A stretch of 64,000 bases of DNA, taken from the NCBI GenBank assembly GCA_904373255.1, contig CAJFFD010000002.1, positions 32,860 through 96,859 on the forward strand, written 5' to 3'. Shown in pieces: positions 1-8,025 of this stretch. Under the pieces are notes generated by a model that saw nothing but the letters and a program-made list of their open reading frames with translations, was not told where the DNA came from and searched no databases. How positions within the stretch are numbered: the stretch's first letter is position 1; each line of letters starts with the position of its first letter. Source of the DNA: an uncultured Clostridia bacterium. GTDB taxonomy: Bacteria > Bacillota > Clostridia > Christensenellales > Borkfalkiaceae. The position numbers and the translations under genes are program-made.

Positions 1-2
1 AT

Positions 3-479
3 TTTTCGCTGTATATTTTACGCATCTTTAAAGTGTACGGCGGATATGCAACTCTGTATCGGCACGGCATCGCTTTTCACCTGACGGAGAACCGTGCGGC
101 ACTTCTGCCGTTTTCGGAGATGGCGGCGGCAAGGAATAAATTTGAGTTTAAACTGACGCGGGGTTTTTATCTGTACGGTTTCAGCGGCGTTACGGAAATC
201 GGCGCGAGGGCCGATCCGGGGACGGCAATTCTGGCGGCAGCTGCTCTGCAAACCGTTGCAGGGATAGCCGCAGGGACATTCGCAAAAAGAAAGAAGTGCG
301 CCTCATTCAAAAATGATGTCATCGTCTGTTTGGATAAAGAAGGCATCCGGGTGAGCGTTCGCATTATTCTTGTGTTTAATTTTTTTGCCGTCATACTGGC
401 GGCGGCAAAAATAATATTACAGGCTTTAGCGGGGAAAATCAATGAATCAAAACGAAACAGAACAAAGCAAAAGGGTTAA
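3..479 (+). CDS. DUF2953 domain protein, 5' end outside window
   Basis: The reading frame is open from the first bases of the window, so the true start lies upstream; a GTG at 33 is internal. The visible 159 residues fit the C-terminal part of DUF2953 (YtfI-like) proteins, which sit directly before ytfJ in many Clostridia and Bacilli. A hydrophobic stretch near the C-terminus (IILVFNFFAVILAAAKIILQ) suggests a membrane segment, followed by a short Lys/Arg-rich tail. The stop overlaps the ytfJ start by 38 bases, indicating co-transcription. The function of the family is unknown; a link to sporulation rests only on its neighbour. Assignment is from gene context plus general family resemblance, so moderately sure. 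Confidence 0.65.
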   Translation, partial: FSLYILRIFKVYGGYATLYRHGIAFHLTENRAALLPFSEMAAARNKFEFKLTRGFYLYGFSGVTEIGARADPGTAILAAAALQTVAGIAAGTFAKRKKCASFKNDVIVCLDKEGIRVSVRIILVFNFFAVILAAAKIILQALAGKINESKRNRTKQKG

Positions 480-828
480 CGAACTGGTAGAGCGTTCAAT
501 GCTTAACTTGAACGAAATGGTGGACGCAAACACGGTGATCGGAACGCCGATCATTACGGCAAGCGGGTATCAAGTCATACCTGTTTCCAAAGTGACGATG
601 GGGTATCTTTCGGGCGGAAGCGACATCGGTGAAACGAAGGTGGTAAAGGACAACGAAACAGTACCGTTTGCAGGCGGCAGCGGCGCCGTTGTTTCCCTCA
701 AGCCAGCCGGATTTATTTTGGACGACGGCAACGGCTGCCGTTATATCCATGCGGGGGATGACCCAGTGGATAATCTCATCGACAAGACGTCCGAACTGTT
801 AAAGAGCTTTCAGAGGAAAAATGATTAA
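442..828 (+). CDS. ytfJ: Sporulation protein YtfJ/GerW family
   Basis: A 128-residue protein of the Spore_YtfJ (GerW) family. In Bacillus subtilis GerW is made in the forespore and is needed for L-alanine germination. Visible family features are the conserved core beginning GTPIITASGYQVIPVS (about residues 34-49), the GYLSGGSD segment, and GGSGAVVSLKPAGFI. The length is normal for the family. The ATG follows GGGGAAAATCA, a usable ribosome binding site. It overlaps the DUF2953 gene upstream and the carboxypeptidase downstream, so it is the middle cistron of one operon. YtfJ homologues also occur in non-spore-formers, so presence alone does not prove sporulation. Confidence 0.9.
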   Translation: MNQNETEQSKRVNELVERSMLNLNEMVDANTVIGTPIITASGYQVIPVSKVTMGYLSGGSDIGETKVVKDNETVPFAGGSGAVVSLKPAGFILDDGNGCRYIHAGDDPVDNLIDKTSELLKSFQRKND

Positions 829-1933
829 ACGGGCGGGGATATTGTTCGCCGCTGTACTCGCAGTCTGCTTGTCCTTCGGCGCACCTGTTTCTGCGGAGGC
901 ATATAGCGTATCCCGCGGGGAAGCTGTCGTGGAAGTCACAAGCGGCAGGCTTCTTTTTGCCGAAAACGAGGATACCGAACTGCCGCCAGCCAGCACGACG
1001 AAGATATTGACCGCGCTCATCATCGTTGAAGACTGCGACCTCGATACCGTTATAGAAGTTCCGAAAGAAGCTGCGGGTACGGAAGGTTCCAGCGTCTATC
1101 TCGAGGCGGGGGAAAAGTTAACGGTGCGCGACCTTCTTTACGGACTGATGCTCCGTTCGGGAAATGACTGTGCGGTAACGCTTGCGCTTTATCACAGCGG
1201 AAGTATTTCCGCGTTTGCGGAACATATGAACGAGCGTGCCGCGGAGCTGGGGGTGAAGCACAGTCATTTTGCGAATCCGCACGGACTTCCCGCAGAAGGG
1301 CATTATACGACGGCGCACGATTTGGCTTTGATCGCTGCTGCAGCCGTGCGAAACGAAACTTTTTCCGAAATCGTCGGAACAGAAAAATATACAGCACCGG
1401 ATGGCGGCTGCGGATATGCCCGCGTATGGCAGAACAAAAACAAAATGCTATATAGCTATGAAGGGGCAGACGGCGTTAAAACGGGGTATACGAAAGAAGC
1501 GGGGCGGTGCCTCGTCACCTCTGCAACGCGCGGGGGGATGCGGCTCGTCAGCGCCGTTCTGAACAGCCCGAGCATGTACGAGCGCAGCGGCGAATTGCTC
1601 GATGCATGCTTTGCGAAGTATTCCATGAAAAAAGTCTTTTGCGCGAGCGGGGCAGAGTATGCGGTTCCGACCGACGTTCCCGAAAAAATCTGCCGAGGAA
1701 AATGTGAAGAAGATTTGTTCTATCCGCTCGCGGCGGGCGAAGATGCACAGCTCGAAACGCAGGTAAACCTGCCGCAAAAAGTATATTTGCCCGTGCATAC
1801 GGGAGAAATCCTCGGAAGCGTGGAAATTCGCTTACAAAATCAGTTGATTTTTTCCCAAAAAATCGTTAGTATAGTGGATATGAAAAAGAGCTATTTCGAT
1901 ATCTTACGCGAAATAGCGAGATCACACAACTGA
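821..1933 (+). CDS. D-alanyl-D-alanine carboxypeptidase (peptidase S11)
   Basis: Low-molecular-weight penicillin-binding protein that removes the terminal D-Ala from peptidoglycan stem peptides outside the membrane. An N-terminal signal peptide (residues 1-27, cleavage near VSAEA) is followed by the three active-site motifs: SxxK as S58-T-T-K61, SGN at 113-115 and KTG at 220-222. The C-terminal ~110 residues fit the PBP5 C-terminal beta domain. At 370 residues it is a typical DacB/DacF type. It starts inside ytfJ (8-base overlap) and is followed by rluB. In B. subtilis the equivalent slot holds dacB followed by spmA-spmB-rluB; here spmA and spmB are absent. Whether it acts on spore cortex or vegetative wall cannot be told from sequence. 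Confidence 0.92.
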   Translation: MIKRAGILFAAVLAVCLSFGAPVSAEAYSVSRGEAVVEVTSGRLLFAENEDTELPPASTTKILTALIIVEDCDLDTVIEVPKEAAGTEGSSVYLEAGEKLTVRDLLYGLMLRSGNDCAVTLALYHSGSISAFAEHMNERAAELGVKHSHFANPHGLPAEGHYTTAHDLALIAAAAVRNETFSEIVGTEKYTAPDGGCGYARVWQNKNKMLYSYEGADGVKTGYTKEAGRCLVTSATRGGMRLVSAVLNSPSMYERSGELLDACFAKYSMKKVFCASGAEYAVPTDVPEKICRGKCEEDLFYPLAAGEDAQLETQVNLPQKVYLPVHTGEILGSVEIRLQNQLIFSQKIVSIVDMKKSYFDILREIARSHN

Positions 1934-1942
1934 CGAGGTACT

Positions 1943-2647
1943 ATGCGAATCAATAAATTTCTGGCGGAGTGCGGCGTTGCAAGCCGCCGCGCCTGCGATA
2001 AGCTGATCGCCGACGGAAAAGTGACGATCAACGGCAAACCCGCCGCCTTGGGCGAGGACGTGAATGAAAACAAAGACGAAGTTCTCGTAGACGGAGTTCC
2101 GGTTCAAATCAACGCGCAGCATCAATACTATTTGATGAATAAGCCGAAGGGGTATATCTGTTCGGTACACGACGAACGCGGACGGAAAACCGTGATGGAT
2201 CTTTTGCCCGCAGGCGCGGGCAGGGTGTATCCCGTCGGGCGGCTCGACTACGATACGGAGGGAATGCTCCTTCTGACCGACGACGGCGACCTCGCTTTTC
2301 GCCTCACCCACCCGAAAAATGAAATTCCGAAAACCTATCTCGTCAAAATCGAGGGCAGTATTTCGGACAATGCTCTCAATCAACTTCGCGCGGGAGTAGA
2401 GCTGGACGGAAAGCTCACCAATAAGAGCAAGGTCAAAGTTATCGAAACGGATAAGCAATATACGAAACTGCACGTTACCATCAACGAAGGTCGGAACCGT
2501 CAGGTGCGCCGCATGTTCGAGAGCGTCGGGAAAGAAGTTACCTTTTTGAAACGCATCAAGATAGGCGATATGGGACTGGGTTCTCTCGAGCGGGGCAAAG
2601 TCCGCAAGCTGACTGCGGAAGAAATTTTCTATCTGACAAACTTATAA
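1943..2647 (+). CDS. rluB: 23S rRNA pseudouridine synthase, RluB/RsuA family
   Basis: Converts a uridine of 23S rRNA to pseudouridine. The 234-residue protein has an N-terminal S4 RNA-binding domain (residues 1-60, MRINKFLAECGVASRR) and the RsuA/RluB catalytic domain with the signature VGRLDYDTEGMLLLTDDGD; D102 in the GRLD motif is the expected nucleophile. Close relatives are about 240 residues, so it is complete. It lies 9 bases after the carboxypeptidase gene and ends the operon, just before a strong terminator. The target position is inferred from the family and from the conserved neighbourhood next to the dac gene. Confidence 0.93.
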   Translation: MRINKFLAECGVASRRACDKLIADGKVTINGKPAALGEDVNENKDEVLVDGVPVQINAQHQYYLMNKPKGYICSVHDERGRKTVMDLLPAGAGRVYPVGRLDYDTEGMLLLTDDGDLAFRLTHPKNEIPKTYLVKIEGSISDNALNQLRAGVELDGKLTNKSKVKVIETDKQYTKLHVTINEGRNRQVRRMFESVGKEVTFLKRIKIGDMGLGSLERGKVRKLTAEEIFYLTNL

Positions 2648-2654
2648 AGCAACT

Positions 2655-2680
2655 GCGGAGCGTTTCGCGCTCCGCTTTTT
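2655..2680 (+). terminator. Rho-independent terminator of the ytfJ-dac-rluB operon
   Basis: Eight-base-pair GC-rich stem (GCGGAGCG / CGCTCCGC) with a 5-base loop followed by T5, eight bases after the rluB stop. Confidence 0.9.
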
Positions 2681-2707
2681 CGTGCCGTAAAAAATGCCTT
2701 CGGTCAG

Positions 2708-2736
2708 TTTACAAAAAATTTTCTTTATGGTACAAT
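2708..2736 (+). promoter_or_regulatory. Sigma-A promoter for the DUF5011-like gene
   Basis: TTTACA, a 17-base spacer, then TACAAT. A strong ribosome binding site (AAGGGAGGTG) and ATG follow about 25 bases downstream. Confidence 0.7.
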
Positions 2737-2763
2737 AAGGCAAGCCAAATAAGGGAGGTGTCT

Positions 2764-3174
2764 ATGGCAAAAAAGAGCGATGCGCAAAAAGCCGCAGAAA
2801 AGGCCGTCAAAAAATCGCATCCCGCGACGCTTATCCTTGCAATTCTGTTTCTGATCGTCGGAGCGGTCGCGGGCGTGGTGCTTTCGAGAGAGCTGACCAA
2901 AAACGATAAATTCGAACTTATCGGAGAAAAACAGGTTGAACTTGTCATCGGAGAGAGTTACAAGGAAGCGGGCGTTAAAATCATTTCGTTCGGCAGGGAC
3001 ATTTCCGATAAAGTTGCGTACGGCGGTGATTTTGCGACTATGGGGGAAATACCCGAAGAAGGTATTTACCAAATTGTCTATACAGTCGACGACTTCCGCT
3101 GGGGCGATTATCAGCTCGTTCGCACGGTTATCGTCGGAAACCCGGAGGGTGCGGAGGGATTGAACAATGGCTAA
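2764..3174 (+). CDS. Membrane-anchored protein with bacterial Ig-like (DUF5011-type) domain
   Basis: 136 residues. A Lys/Ala-rich cytoplasmic N-terminus is followed by one transmembrane helix (about residues 20-42, LILAILFLIVGAVAGVVLS) and an extracellular domain. The pattern of the latter (VELVIGESYKEAGV... then YQIVYTVDD... RTVIVG) matches DUF5011/bacterial Ig-like beta-sandwich modules. The ATG is preferred over a GTG six bases upstream because that GTG is part of the ribosome binding site. It overlaps the following open frame by 8 bases, and both begin with MAKK and a single N-terminal helix. The function is unknown; a surface adhesion or wall-associated role would be speculation. Confidence 0.75.
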   Translation: MAKKSDAQKAAEKAVKKSHPATLILAILFLIVGAVAGVVLSRELTKNDKFELIGEKQVELVIGESYKEAGVKIISFGRDISDKVAYGGDFATMGEIPEEGIYQIVYTVDDFRWGDYQLVRTVIVGNPEGAEGLNNG

Positions 3175-4213
3175 AAAGAAATTTTCCCTCGGGTTGACTA
3201 TTTTCGCGTGTCTCCTTGCGCTCATCATCGGGTTCGTTGCGGCCTTTTTCATCTATACATACGCCTCGCGCGAAACGGGCGGCGACGTGTAGGCAGGCAA
3301 TACCGACATTTTAATTGATGCAGGTTCTGTGGCTAGCAGTACCGATACTACATCCGAATATATCAAACAATATTGCACCGATAATATTTTGGAGTATGTA
3401 ATCGTGACTCATGCGGACAGTGACCACATTGCCGGTTTTGCAGGGAGCAGTTCTTCTCCGAGTATGTTCGACCGATTTACCTGCGAAACAATCATTACGT
3501 TTGATCTCACGAACCAGGAGATGGAAACATCGAGCGGCAATCCTACAACATATGCGAGATATGTCAACCAATTGCAAGGAGCTGTTGAAGCGGGGGCGAC
3601 ACATTATACGGCATTACAATGCTGGAACGAAAAGGACGGAGCACAGCGGATATGGGAAGTTTCAAACGGAATAGAGATGGAAATTTTATACAATTATTAT
3701 TACGAGAACGAAAGCGGCGATGAAAATAATTATTCCGTCTGTTTGCTGTTTAATCAAGGAGATAAGCATTTCCTATTTACGGGCGATTTGGAAGAAGACG
3801 GAGAATCACGCCTAGTTGATAATAATAAATTACCGAAAGTCGAGTTGTTTAAGGCGGGACATCACGGCTCTAAAACATCAAGCACCGAAAAGCTGCTGAA
3901 CGTTATCGACCCTAATATTATCTGCGTGTGTTGCTGTGCCGGTTACAATCAGTACAATGCAGCACCGGAAAATGTCTTCCCGACGCAGGCGATGATCGAC
4001 CGTGTCGCGCCGTATACGGATAAGGTTTACGTCACGAGCCAAGTTGACGAAAGTTCAGAGAGCGGTTACCGTTCCATGAACGGCAACATAGTCGTAACAT
4101 CCGACAGGGACGGCGTGACCGTCGAATGCTCCGAAAACAATACTCTGCTGAAAGACACCGCATGGTTTAAAGCAAACCGCACGATGCCGGATGCGTGGGC
4201 AACAGCTGCATAA
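3167..4213 (+). pseudogene. Broken ComEC-like metallo-beta-lactamase-fold hydrolase
   Basis: Two open stretches in the same frame are separated by one TAG (3290-3292). The first (3167-3289) encodes 41 residues with an N-terminal transmembrane helix. The second continues as AGNTDILIDAGS and carries the MBL motif THADSDH, the FTGDLE strand and GHHGSKTSS, all intact up to a normal C-terminus. Relatives of this ComEC/Rec2-type MBL family have about 20 more residues between the anchor and the IDAGS strand (the first beta strand and a GD-x-YIKAG segment). The simplest reading is an internal deletion whose junction created the stop. A GTG at 3329 could restart translation but has no ribosome binding site and would lack the first strands. 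Codon use is more AT-rich than the neighbours, hinting at acquisition. A role as a secreted nuclease or hydrolase is family inference only. Confidence 0.75.
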
Positions 4214-4220
4214 TAAAACA

Positions 4221-4264
4221 AGAGCGGGGTATAAGCGAAAATAATAGCGCTGCCCGCTCTTTTT
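4221..4264 (+). terminator. Terminator after the MBL pseudogene
   Basis: AGAGCGGG pairs with CCCGCTCT, with a 24-base loop that can itself fold, followed by T5. Seven bases after the stop codon. Confidence 0.8.
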
Positions 4265-4277
4265 CAGCCGAAAATAA

Positions 4278-4306
4278 TTGCTAAAAAGCGCAAAAAGTAT
4301 TAAAAT
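4278..4306 (+). promoter_or_regulatory. Sigma-A promoter of typA
   Basis: TTGCTA, 17-base spacer, TAAAAT; the typA start is 36 bases downstream. Confidence 0.7.
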
Positions 4307-4342
4307 AGTTCTGTTATACATGAGAAACAGGAGAATACAATT

Positions 4343-6169
4343 TTGATCAGGAACGATTTAAGGAACGTGGCGATCATCGCGCACGTCGACCACGGCAAGA
4401 CGACGCTCGTGGATCAGATGCTCAGGCAGAGCGGAACATTCCGGGAAAATCAGGTCGTTGAAGAGAGGGTGATGGATTCCAACGCCCTCGAACGCGAACG
4501 CGGCATCACGATCCTCGCAAAGAACACATCGGTTCATTATCACGGCGTCAAAATAAATATAATCGATACCCCGGGTCACGCCGATTTCGGCGGTGAGGTG
4601 GAGCGCGTGCTCAAGATGGTAAACGGCGTATTGTTGCTCGTTGACGCGGCGGAAGGCCCCATGCCGCAGACCCGCTTCGTCATGCAGAAGGCGCTCGAAC
4701 TCAACCACAAACTTATTATCGTGGTAAACAAAGTCGACCGCCCCGACGCGCGCATCGCGGAGGTGCAGGACGAAATTCTGGAACTTCTCATCGATCTCAA
4801 CGCCTCCGACGAACAGCTCGACAGCCCGATCGTATTCTGTTCGGGAAGGGCGGGTACAGCGTCGCGTTATGCGGATAAAGAGGGCAAAGACCTCACGCCG
4901 CTCTTTGACACGATATTGAATCACATACCGCCCATGACGGTGGATGAAACGGCTCCTCTGCAGATCCTTGTTTCCTCGATCGACTATAACGATTATGTCG
5001 GGCGTATCGGCATCGGCCGTATCGAACGCGGAACCGCAAAGGCAAATCAGGAAGTTGCCGTCTGCAACCACAACTCTGTAGGTCAGGTCAAACGCGGAAA
5101 GCTCGTCAACCTTTACCAGATCGAAGGACTTGCGCGGGTACCTGCCGAAACGGCACAGGCGGGCGATATCGTCTGCTTTTCCGGGTTAGAAGGTATTAAC
5201 ATCGGCGATACTGTCTGCGCACCCGAGTGCGTGGAGGCGGTACCGTTCGTCAAAATCAGTGAACCGACCGTTGAGATGACCTTCTCCGTCAACGACAGTC
5301 CGTTTGCCGGCAAGGAAGGGAAGTTCGTCACCTCCCGCCATTTGCGCGAACGGCTGTACCGCGAACTGCTTAAGGACGTTTCGCTGAAAGTGGAAGACAC
5401 CGATACTGCGGAAGCGTTCAAAGTGAGCGGCCGCGGCGAAATGCACCTCTCCATTTTGATTGAAACGATGCGCCGCGAGGGATATGAATTTCAGGTAAGC
5501 ACCCCGCGCGTACTGTATAAGACCATTGACGGGCAACTTTATGAACCGATCGAGCGCCTGATCGTCGACGTTCCCGAGGAGGGAACGGGCGCAGTATTCC
5601 AAAGCATGGGCGAACGCAAGGGCGAGCTCGTGCATATGAGCGCGGTCGGTTCGCGCATGCGCCTCGAATTCCTGATTCCGGCCCGCGGTCTGTTCGGCTA
5701 TAAAAGCGAATTCCTCACCCAGACGAAGGGAGAGGGCGTCATGAACTCCATATTCTTTGAATACCAGCCGTACAAGGGCGATCTGAAGCGGCGCGATACC
5801 GGCTCGCTCGTCGCCTTCGAATCGGGCGAGGCTGTCACCTACGGGCTGTATAACGCGCAGGATCGCGGAATTCTGTTTATCGATCCGGGTACGCAGGTTT
5901 ACGAAGGAATGGTCGTCGGCGTATCGCCCAAAACGGAAGACATCAACGTCAATGTCTGCAAGAAAAAGCACATGACGAATACGCGCGCGGCGGGAAGCGA
6001 CGACGCGATGCGACTCAATTCGCCCAAAAAGATGAGCCTTGAAGAGTGCCTCGAATTTCTCAACGACGACGAGCTGTTGGAGGTCACGCCCGTGTCGCTC
6101 CGCATCCGCAAGCGCATCCTCGACAGCGAGCTTCGCGCCAAAGCGCGCGCACGCGAAAAGAAAGCATAA
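4343..6169 (+). CDS. typA: Ribosome-associated GTPase TypA/BipA
   Basis: Translational GTPase of the EF-G/LepA superfamily that assists late 50S assembly and stress adaptation. The G1 motif is AHVDHGKTTL (residues 13-22), G2 is within the RGITI segment, G3 is DTPGHADFGGEVER and G4 is NKVDRPDARI. Domains II, III and V and the TypA-specific C-terminal domain follow, for 608 residues in total (family 600-615). The start is a TTG placed 9 bases after CAGGAG; no nearby ATG gives a complete N-terminus. It is monocistronic, with its own promoter and a terminator-like hairpin overlapping the next gene's leader. Confidence 0.97.
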   Translation: MIRNDLRNVAIIAHVDHGKTTLVDQMLRQSGTFRENQVVEERVMDSNALERERGITILAKNTSVHYHGVKINIIDTPGHADFGGEVERVLKMVNGVLLLVDAAEGPMPQTRFVMQKALELNHKLIIVVNKVDRPDARIAEVQDEILELLIDLNASDEQLDSPIVFCSGRAGTASRYADKEGKDLTPLFDTILNHIPPMTVDETAPLQILVSSIDYNDYVGRIGIGRIERGTAKANQEVAVCNHNSVGQVKRGKLVNLYQIEGLARVPAETAQAGDIVCFSGLEGINIGDTVCAPECVEAVPFVKISEPTVEMTFSVNDSPFAGKEGKFVTSRHLRERLYRELLKDVSLKVEDTDTAEAFKVSGRGEMHLSILIETMRREGYEFQVSTPRVLYKTIDGQLYEPIERLIVDVPEEGTGAVFQSMGERKGELVHMSAVGSRMRLEFLIPARGLFGYKSEFLTQTKGEGVMNSIFFEYQPYKGDLKRRDTGSLVAFESGEAVTYGLYNAQDRGILFIDPGTQVYEGMVVGVSPKTEDINVNVCKKKHMTNTRAAGSDDAMRLNSPKKMSLEECLEFLNDDELLEVTPVSLRIRKRILDSELRAKARAREKKA

Positions 6170-6193
6170 AAGACGTATAGCGCAACATACAAT
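6164..6193 (+). promoter_or_regulatory. Putative sigma-E type promoter of yabP
   Basis: GCATAAA, a 15-base spacer, then CATACAAT, close to the B. subtilis sigma-E consensus (-35 KMATATT, -10 CATACAMT). It overlaps the typA stop codon. In B. subtilis yabP is sigma-E dependent, which fits. This is a match by eye to a consensus and has no experimental support here. Confidence 0.6.
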
Positions 6194-6230
6194 ATTCCCG
6201 AAGAGTATTTGCTCGGAGGGAATATTTTTT
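6191..6230 (+). terminator. Hairpin plus T-run that ends typA and masks the yabP ribosome binding site
   Basis: AATATTCCC (6191-6199) pairs with GGGAATATT (6218-6226), ending in a T6 run that abuts the yabP ATG at 6231. The yabP Shine-Dalgarno GGAGGG (6215-6220) lies at the base of the loop and in the descending arm. Transcripts coming through from typA would form the hairpin. Transcripts from the sigma-E-like promoter would start near 6200, lack the first arm and leave the site open. Confidence 0.65.
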
Positions 6231-6488
6231 ATGGAAGAAACAAAACTGCAGACGGCGCTCATCGAACAGCAGAAAAAGATAACGATAACGGGAGTGGAGA
6301 GCGTCGATGCCTTTTCGCCCCGTCAGATTTCACTCACGCTCGATAACGGCAAGGCTGTCATTGTCGGAGACAACCTGAAAATCGTCAATTTCTCCAAATC
6401 GAACGGCAACTTTGCCGCGGTCGGGAAAATCGGCGGCATACGCTTTGCCGCAAAACAGGAAAAACTATCCAAAAGGCTGTTCGGATGA
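6231..6488 (+). CDS. yabP: Sporulation protein YabP
   Basis: 85-residue YabP/YqfC-family protein, needed for normal spore coat or cortex formation in Bacillus. The core ITITGVESVDAFSPRQISLTL, then GDNLKIVNFSKSNG and GKIGGIRF, is the family fold. The frame stays open further upstream into typA, but the ATG at 6231 with a GGAGGG site 10 bases earlier is the correct start. The stop overlaps yabQ (ATGA), giving the conserved yabP-yabQ-divIC order. Confidence 0.9.
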   Translation: MEETKLQTALIEQQKKITITGVESVDAFSPRQISLTLDNGKAVIVGDNLKIVNFSKSNGNFAAVGKIGGIRFAAKQEKLSKRLFG

Positions 6489-7009
6489 ATGAGGGAAATC
6501 AGCTATATATCCTGACAGCCTGTATGCTGGCAGGCATTGTTGTCGGACTGCTCTACGAAATTTTTTCGCTGTTTCGCTTTTTTGTAAAAAATAAAGCCGC
6601 GCAGACCGTTGCCGATATTCTCTTTTTCATTTTGGCGGGAGGCGTATTTGTCGGGGCGGCGGTACTGTTTCGCCTGCCGGATATGCGGATATACATGCTT
6701 GCTGCGGCACTTGCCGGACTTTGGCTGTATACAAAAACATTGCACAGAACAGTTGCCTTTTTTGCCGGAAAATTGTATAATAAATGCAGGAGCGTGTGCA
6801 AAGACTTGGCAATGCGCGCGGCGGCATACCATGAAAGAAGAAAAATTCAAAAGAATCGTAGTCGGAGTCACGGCAGCAGCCGTCATTCTGCTCGCCATAC
6901 TTCTCGTTTACATGATCTACCAGTTGATTGCCATTTCCGTCCGGGAGAAGCGCATCGCCGAACTGGAAGAGCAGTATGCCTATTGGGAGCAGTATGTAAA
7001 AGAAAATGA
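6485..7009 (+). CDS. yabQ: Spore cortex biosynthesis protein YabQ, with abnormal tail
   Basis: Membrane protein of the YabQ family required for spore cortex synthesis. About residues 1-100 are credible: three to four hydrophobic segments (ILTACMLAGIVVGLLYEIF; TVADILFFILAGGVFVGAA; IYMLAAALAGLWLY). From about residue 117 the frame runs out of phase through the start of divIC for 179 bases, and the tail becomes Arg/His-rich and low-complexity (KNRSRSHGSSRHSARH). Either the overlap is natural or the original stop was lost by a small indel just before the divIC start. The first part is well supported; the last 58 residues are doubtful. Confidence 0.8.
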   Translation: MNEGNQLYILTACMLAGIVVGLLYEIFSLFRFFVKNKAAQTVADILFFILAGGVFVGAAVLFRLPDMRIYMLAAALAGLWLYTKTLHRTVAFFAGKLYNKCRSVCKDLAMRAAAYHERRKIQKNRSRSHGSSRHSARHTSRLHDLPVDCHFRPGEAHRRTGRAVCLLGAVCKRK

Positions 7010-7181
7010 AGGAAAAATCGAGGTGTACGAAGGTCTTGCCTGGTTAGAGATCATCGCGCGTAAATTAGGTATGCTCGGCGCAGGCGATTACGGCAAGGAT
7101 GCTTCTGTTTCTTTTGAAGACGGCGCTCTTTTGAAAATTTCCGACAGCGGAGAGATCCTATATGAAATATGCGGTGATTGA
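6831..7181 (+). CDS. divIC: Cell division protein DivIC/FtsB-like
   Basis: 116-residue bitopic division protein. There is a short basic N-terminus, a transmembrane helix (about residues 9-31, IVVGVTAAAVILLAILLVYMI), then a coiled coil (REKRIAELEEQYAYWEQYVKENEG) and a short periplasmic-type tail, the usual septum-protein layout (partners FtsL/DivIB). The ATG at 6831 is chosen because the preceding in-frame codons are yabQ read out of frame. Shine-Dalgarno pairing is poor, so translation may be coupled to yabQ. It overlaps the start of the ppx gene by 20 bases. Confidence 0.85.
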   Translation: MKEEKFKRIVVGVTAAAVILLAILLVYMIYQLIAISVREKRIAELEEQYAYWEQYVKENEGKIEVYEGLAWLEIIARKLGMLGAGDYGKDASVSFEDGALLKISDSGEILYEICGD

Positions 7182-8025
7182 CATCGGTTCCAATTCCGTC
7201 CGCCTGCTTCTGTGGGCGGACGGTCATACTTTATGCAAGAAAGTGAATACTACGCGTCTGGCGGAAGGCTTGACTTTTACAGGAAAACTTTCGCGGGAGG
7301 CAATGGAGCGCACAGCTGCGGCAATTGCCGGTTTTGCGAAGGAAGCCGAACGCGAAGGCGCCGAAAGGCTGTACGCATTCGCCACGGCGGCGGTGAGGAG
7401 CAGCAAAAACGGCGCTGATTTTGTACAGCTCGTCAAGGATTTGTGCGGCATTGAAGTGGACGTCGTTGCAGGGCAAGAGGAAGCCGAACTCGGGCTGACC
7501 GGCGCACTGGGCGGGCAGGACGGAGGCATCATCGACGTTGGCGGCGCAAGCAGTGAAGTTACTGTCGGGAAGGGCGGTAAAATTATCTATGCCGTCAGCG
7601 CAGACATCGGCGCGGTACGGCTGAAGGACGCCTGCGGCGAGGACAGGCAAAAGCTGGAAAAATTTATTGCCGAAAAAATAGCCGTCTACGGGCAGGTGCC
7701 TCATTGTGAAATGACGGCAATCGGCGGCACGGCGACTTCGCTCGCCGCTCTCGAATATGCGGTGGAGCCGTACGATCCCGCGCGTATTCACGGAACACTT
7801 CTCCACGCGGAACGCATTCTGTTCTGGGCGGACAAACTCCTGTCCATGCCGCAGGCGGAGCGATTGAAGCTCAAAGGCATGGATAAAAAGCGCGCCGATA
7901 TTTTGGGGGGCGCAGCGCTGCTGCTGTACTCTGTAATCTGTTTTATCGGGGCGGAAGAAGTGCGGATAAGCGAGCAGGACAACCTGGAAGGGTATCTGTT
8001 CCGGAAAATACGGGTGAGCTTATGA
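7162..8025 (+). CDS. Ppx/GppA family phosphatase
   Basis: Exopolyphosphatase/guanosine pentaphosphatase-like enzyme of the actin-like ATPase superfamily. Visible motifs are the phosphate-1 loop DIGSNS (residues 7-12), the AGQEEAEL segment holding the catalytic Glu (about 106), the second loop IDVGGASSE (124-132), and the C-terminal AIGGTATSLAAL. At 287 residues it is a short, single-domain member, as in other Clostridia where it sits downstream of divIC. Polyphosphate versus (p)ppGpp preference cannot be told. It overlaps both neighbours (20 and 4 bases), so it is tightly coupled to divIC and the membrane protease gene. Confidence 0.9.
   Translation: MKYAVIDIGSNSVRLLLWADGHTLCKKVNTTRLAEGLTFTGKLSREAMERTAAAIAGFAKEAEREGAERLYAFATAAVRSSKNGADFVQLVKDLCGIEVDVVAGQEEAELGLTGALGGQDGGIIDVGGASSEVTVGKGGKIIYAVSADIGAVRLKDACGEDRQKLEKFIAEKIAVYGQVPHCEMTAIGGTATSLAALEYAVEPYDPARIHGTLLHAERILFWADKLLSMPQAERLKLKGMDKKRADILGGAALLLYSVICFIGAEEVRISEQDNLEGYLFRKIRVSL

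Noticed and set aside
3290-3292. TAG in the MBL gene as evidence of stop-codon recoding
   Set aside because: TAG is used as a normal stop elsewhere in the window (for example gyrA), and the linker is also shortened, so a deletion junction is simpler.
4358-6262. Long minus-strand open frames opposite typA
   Set aside because: Shadows of a conserved GTPase gene with no features of their own.
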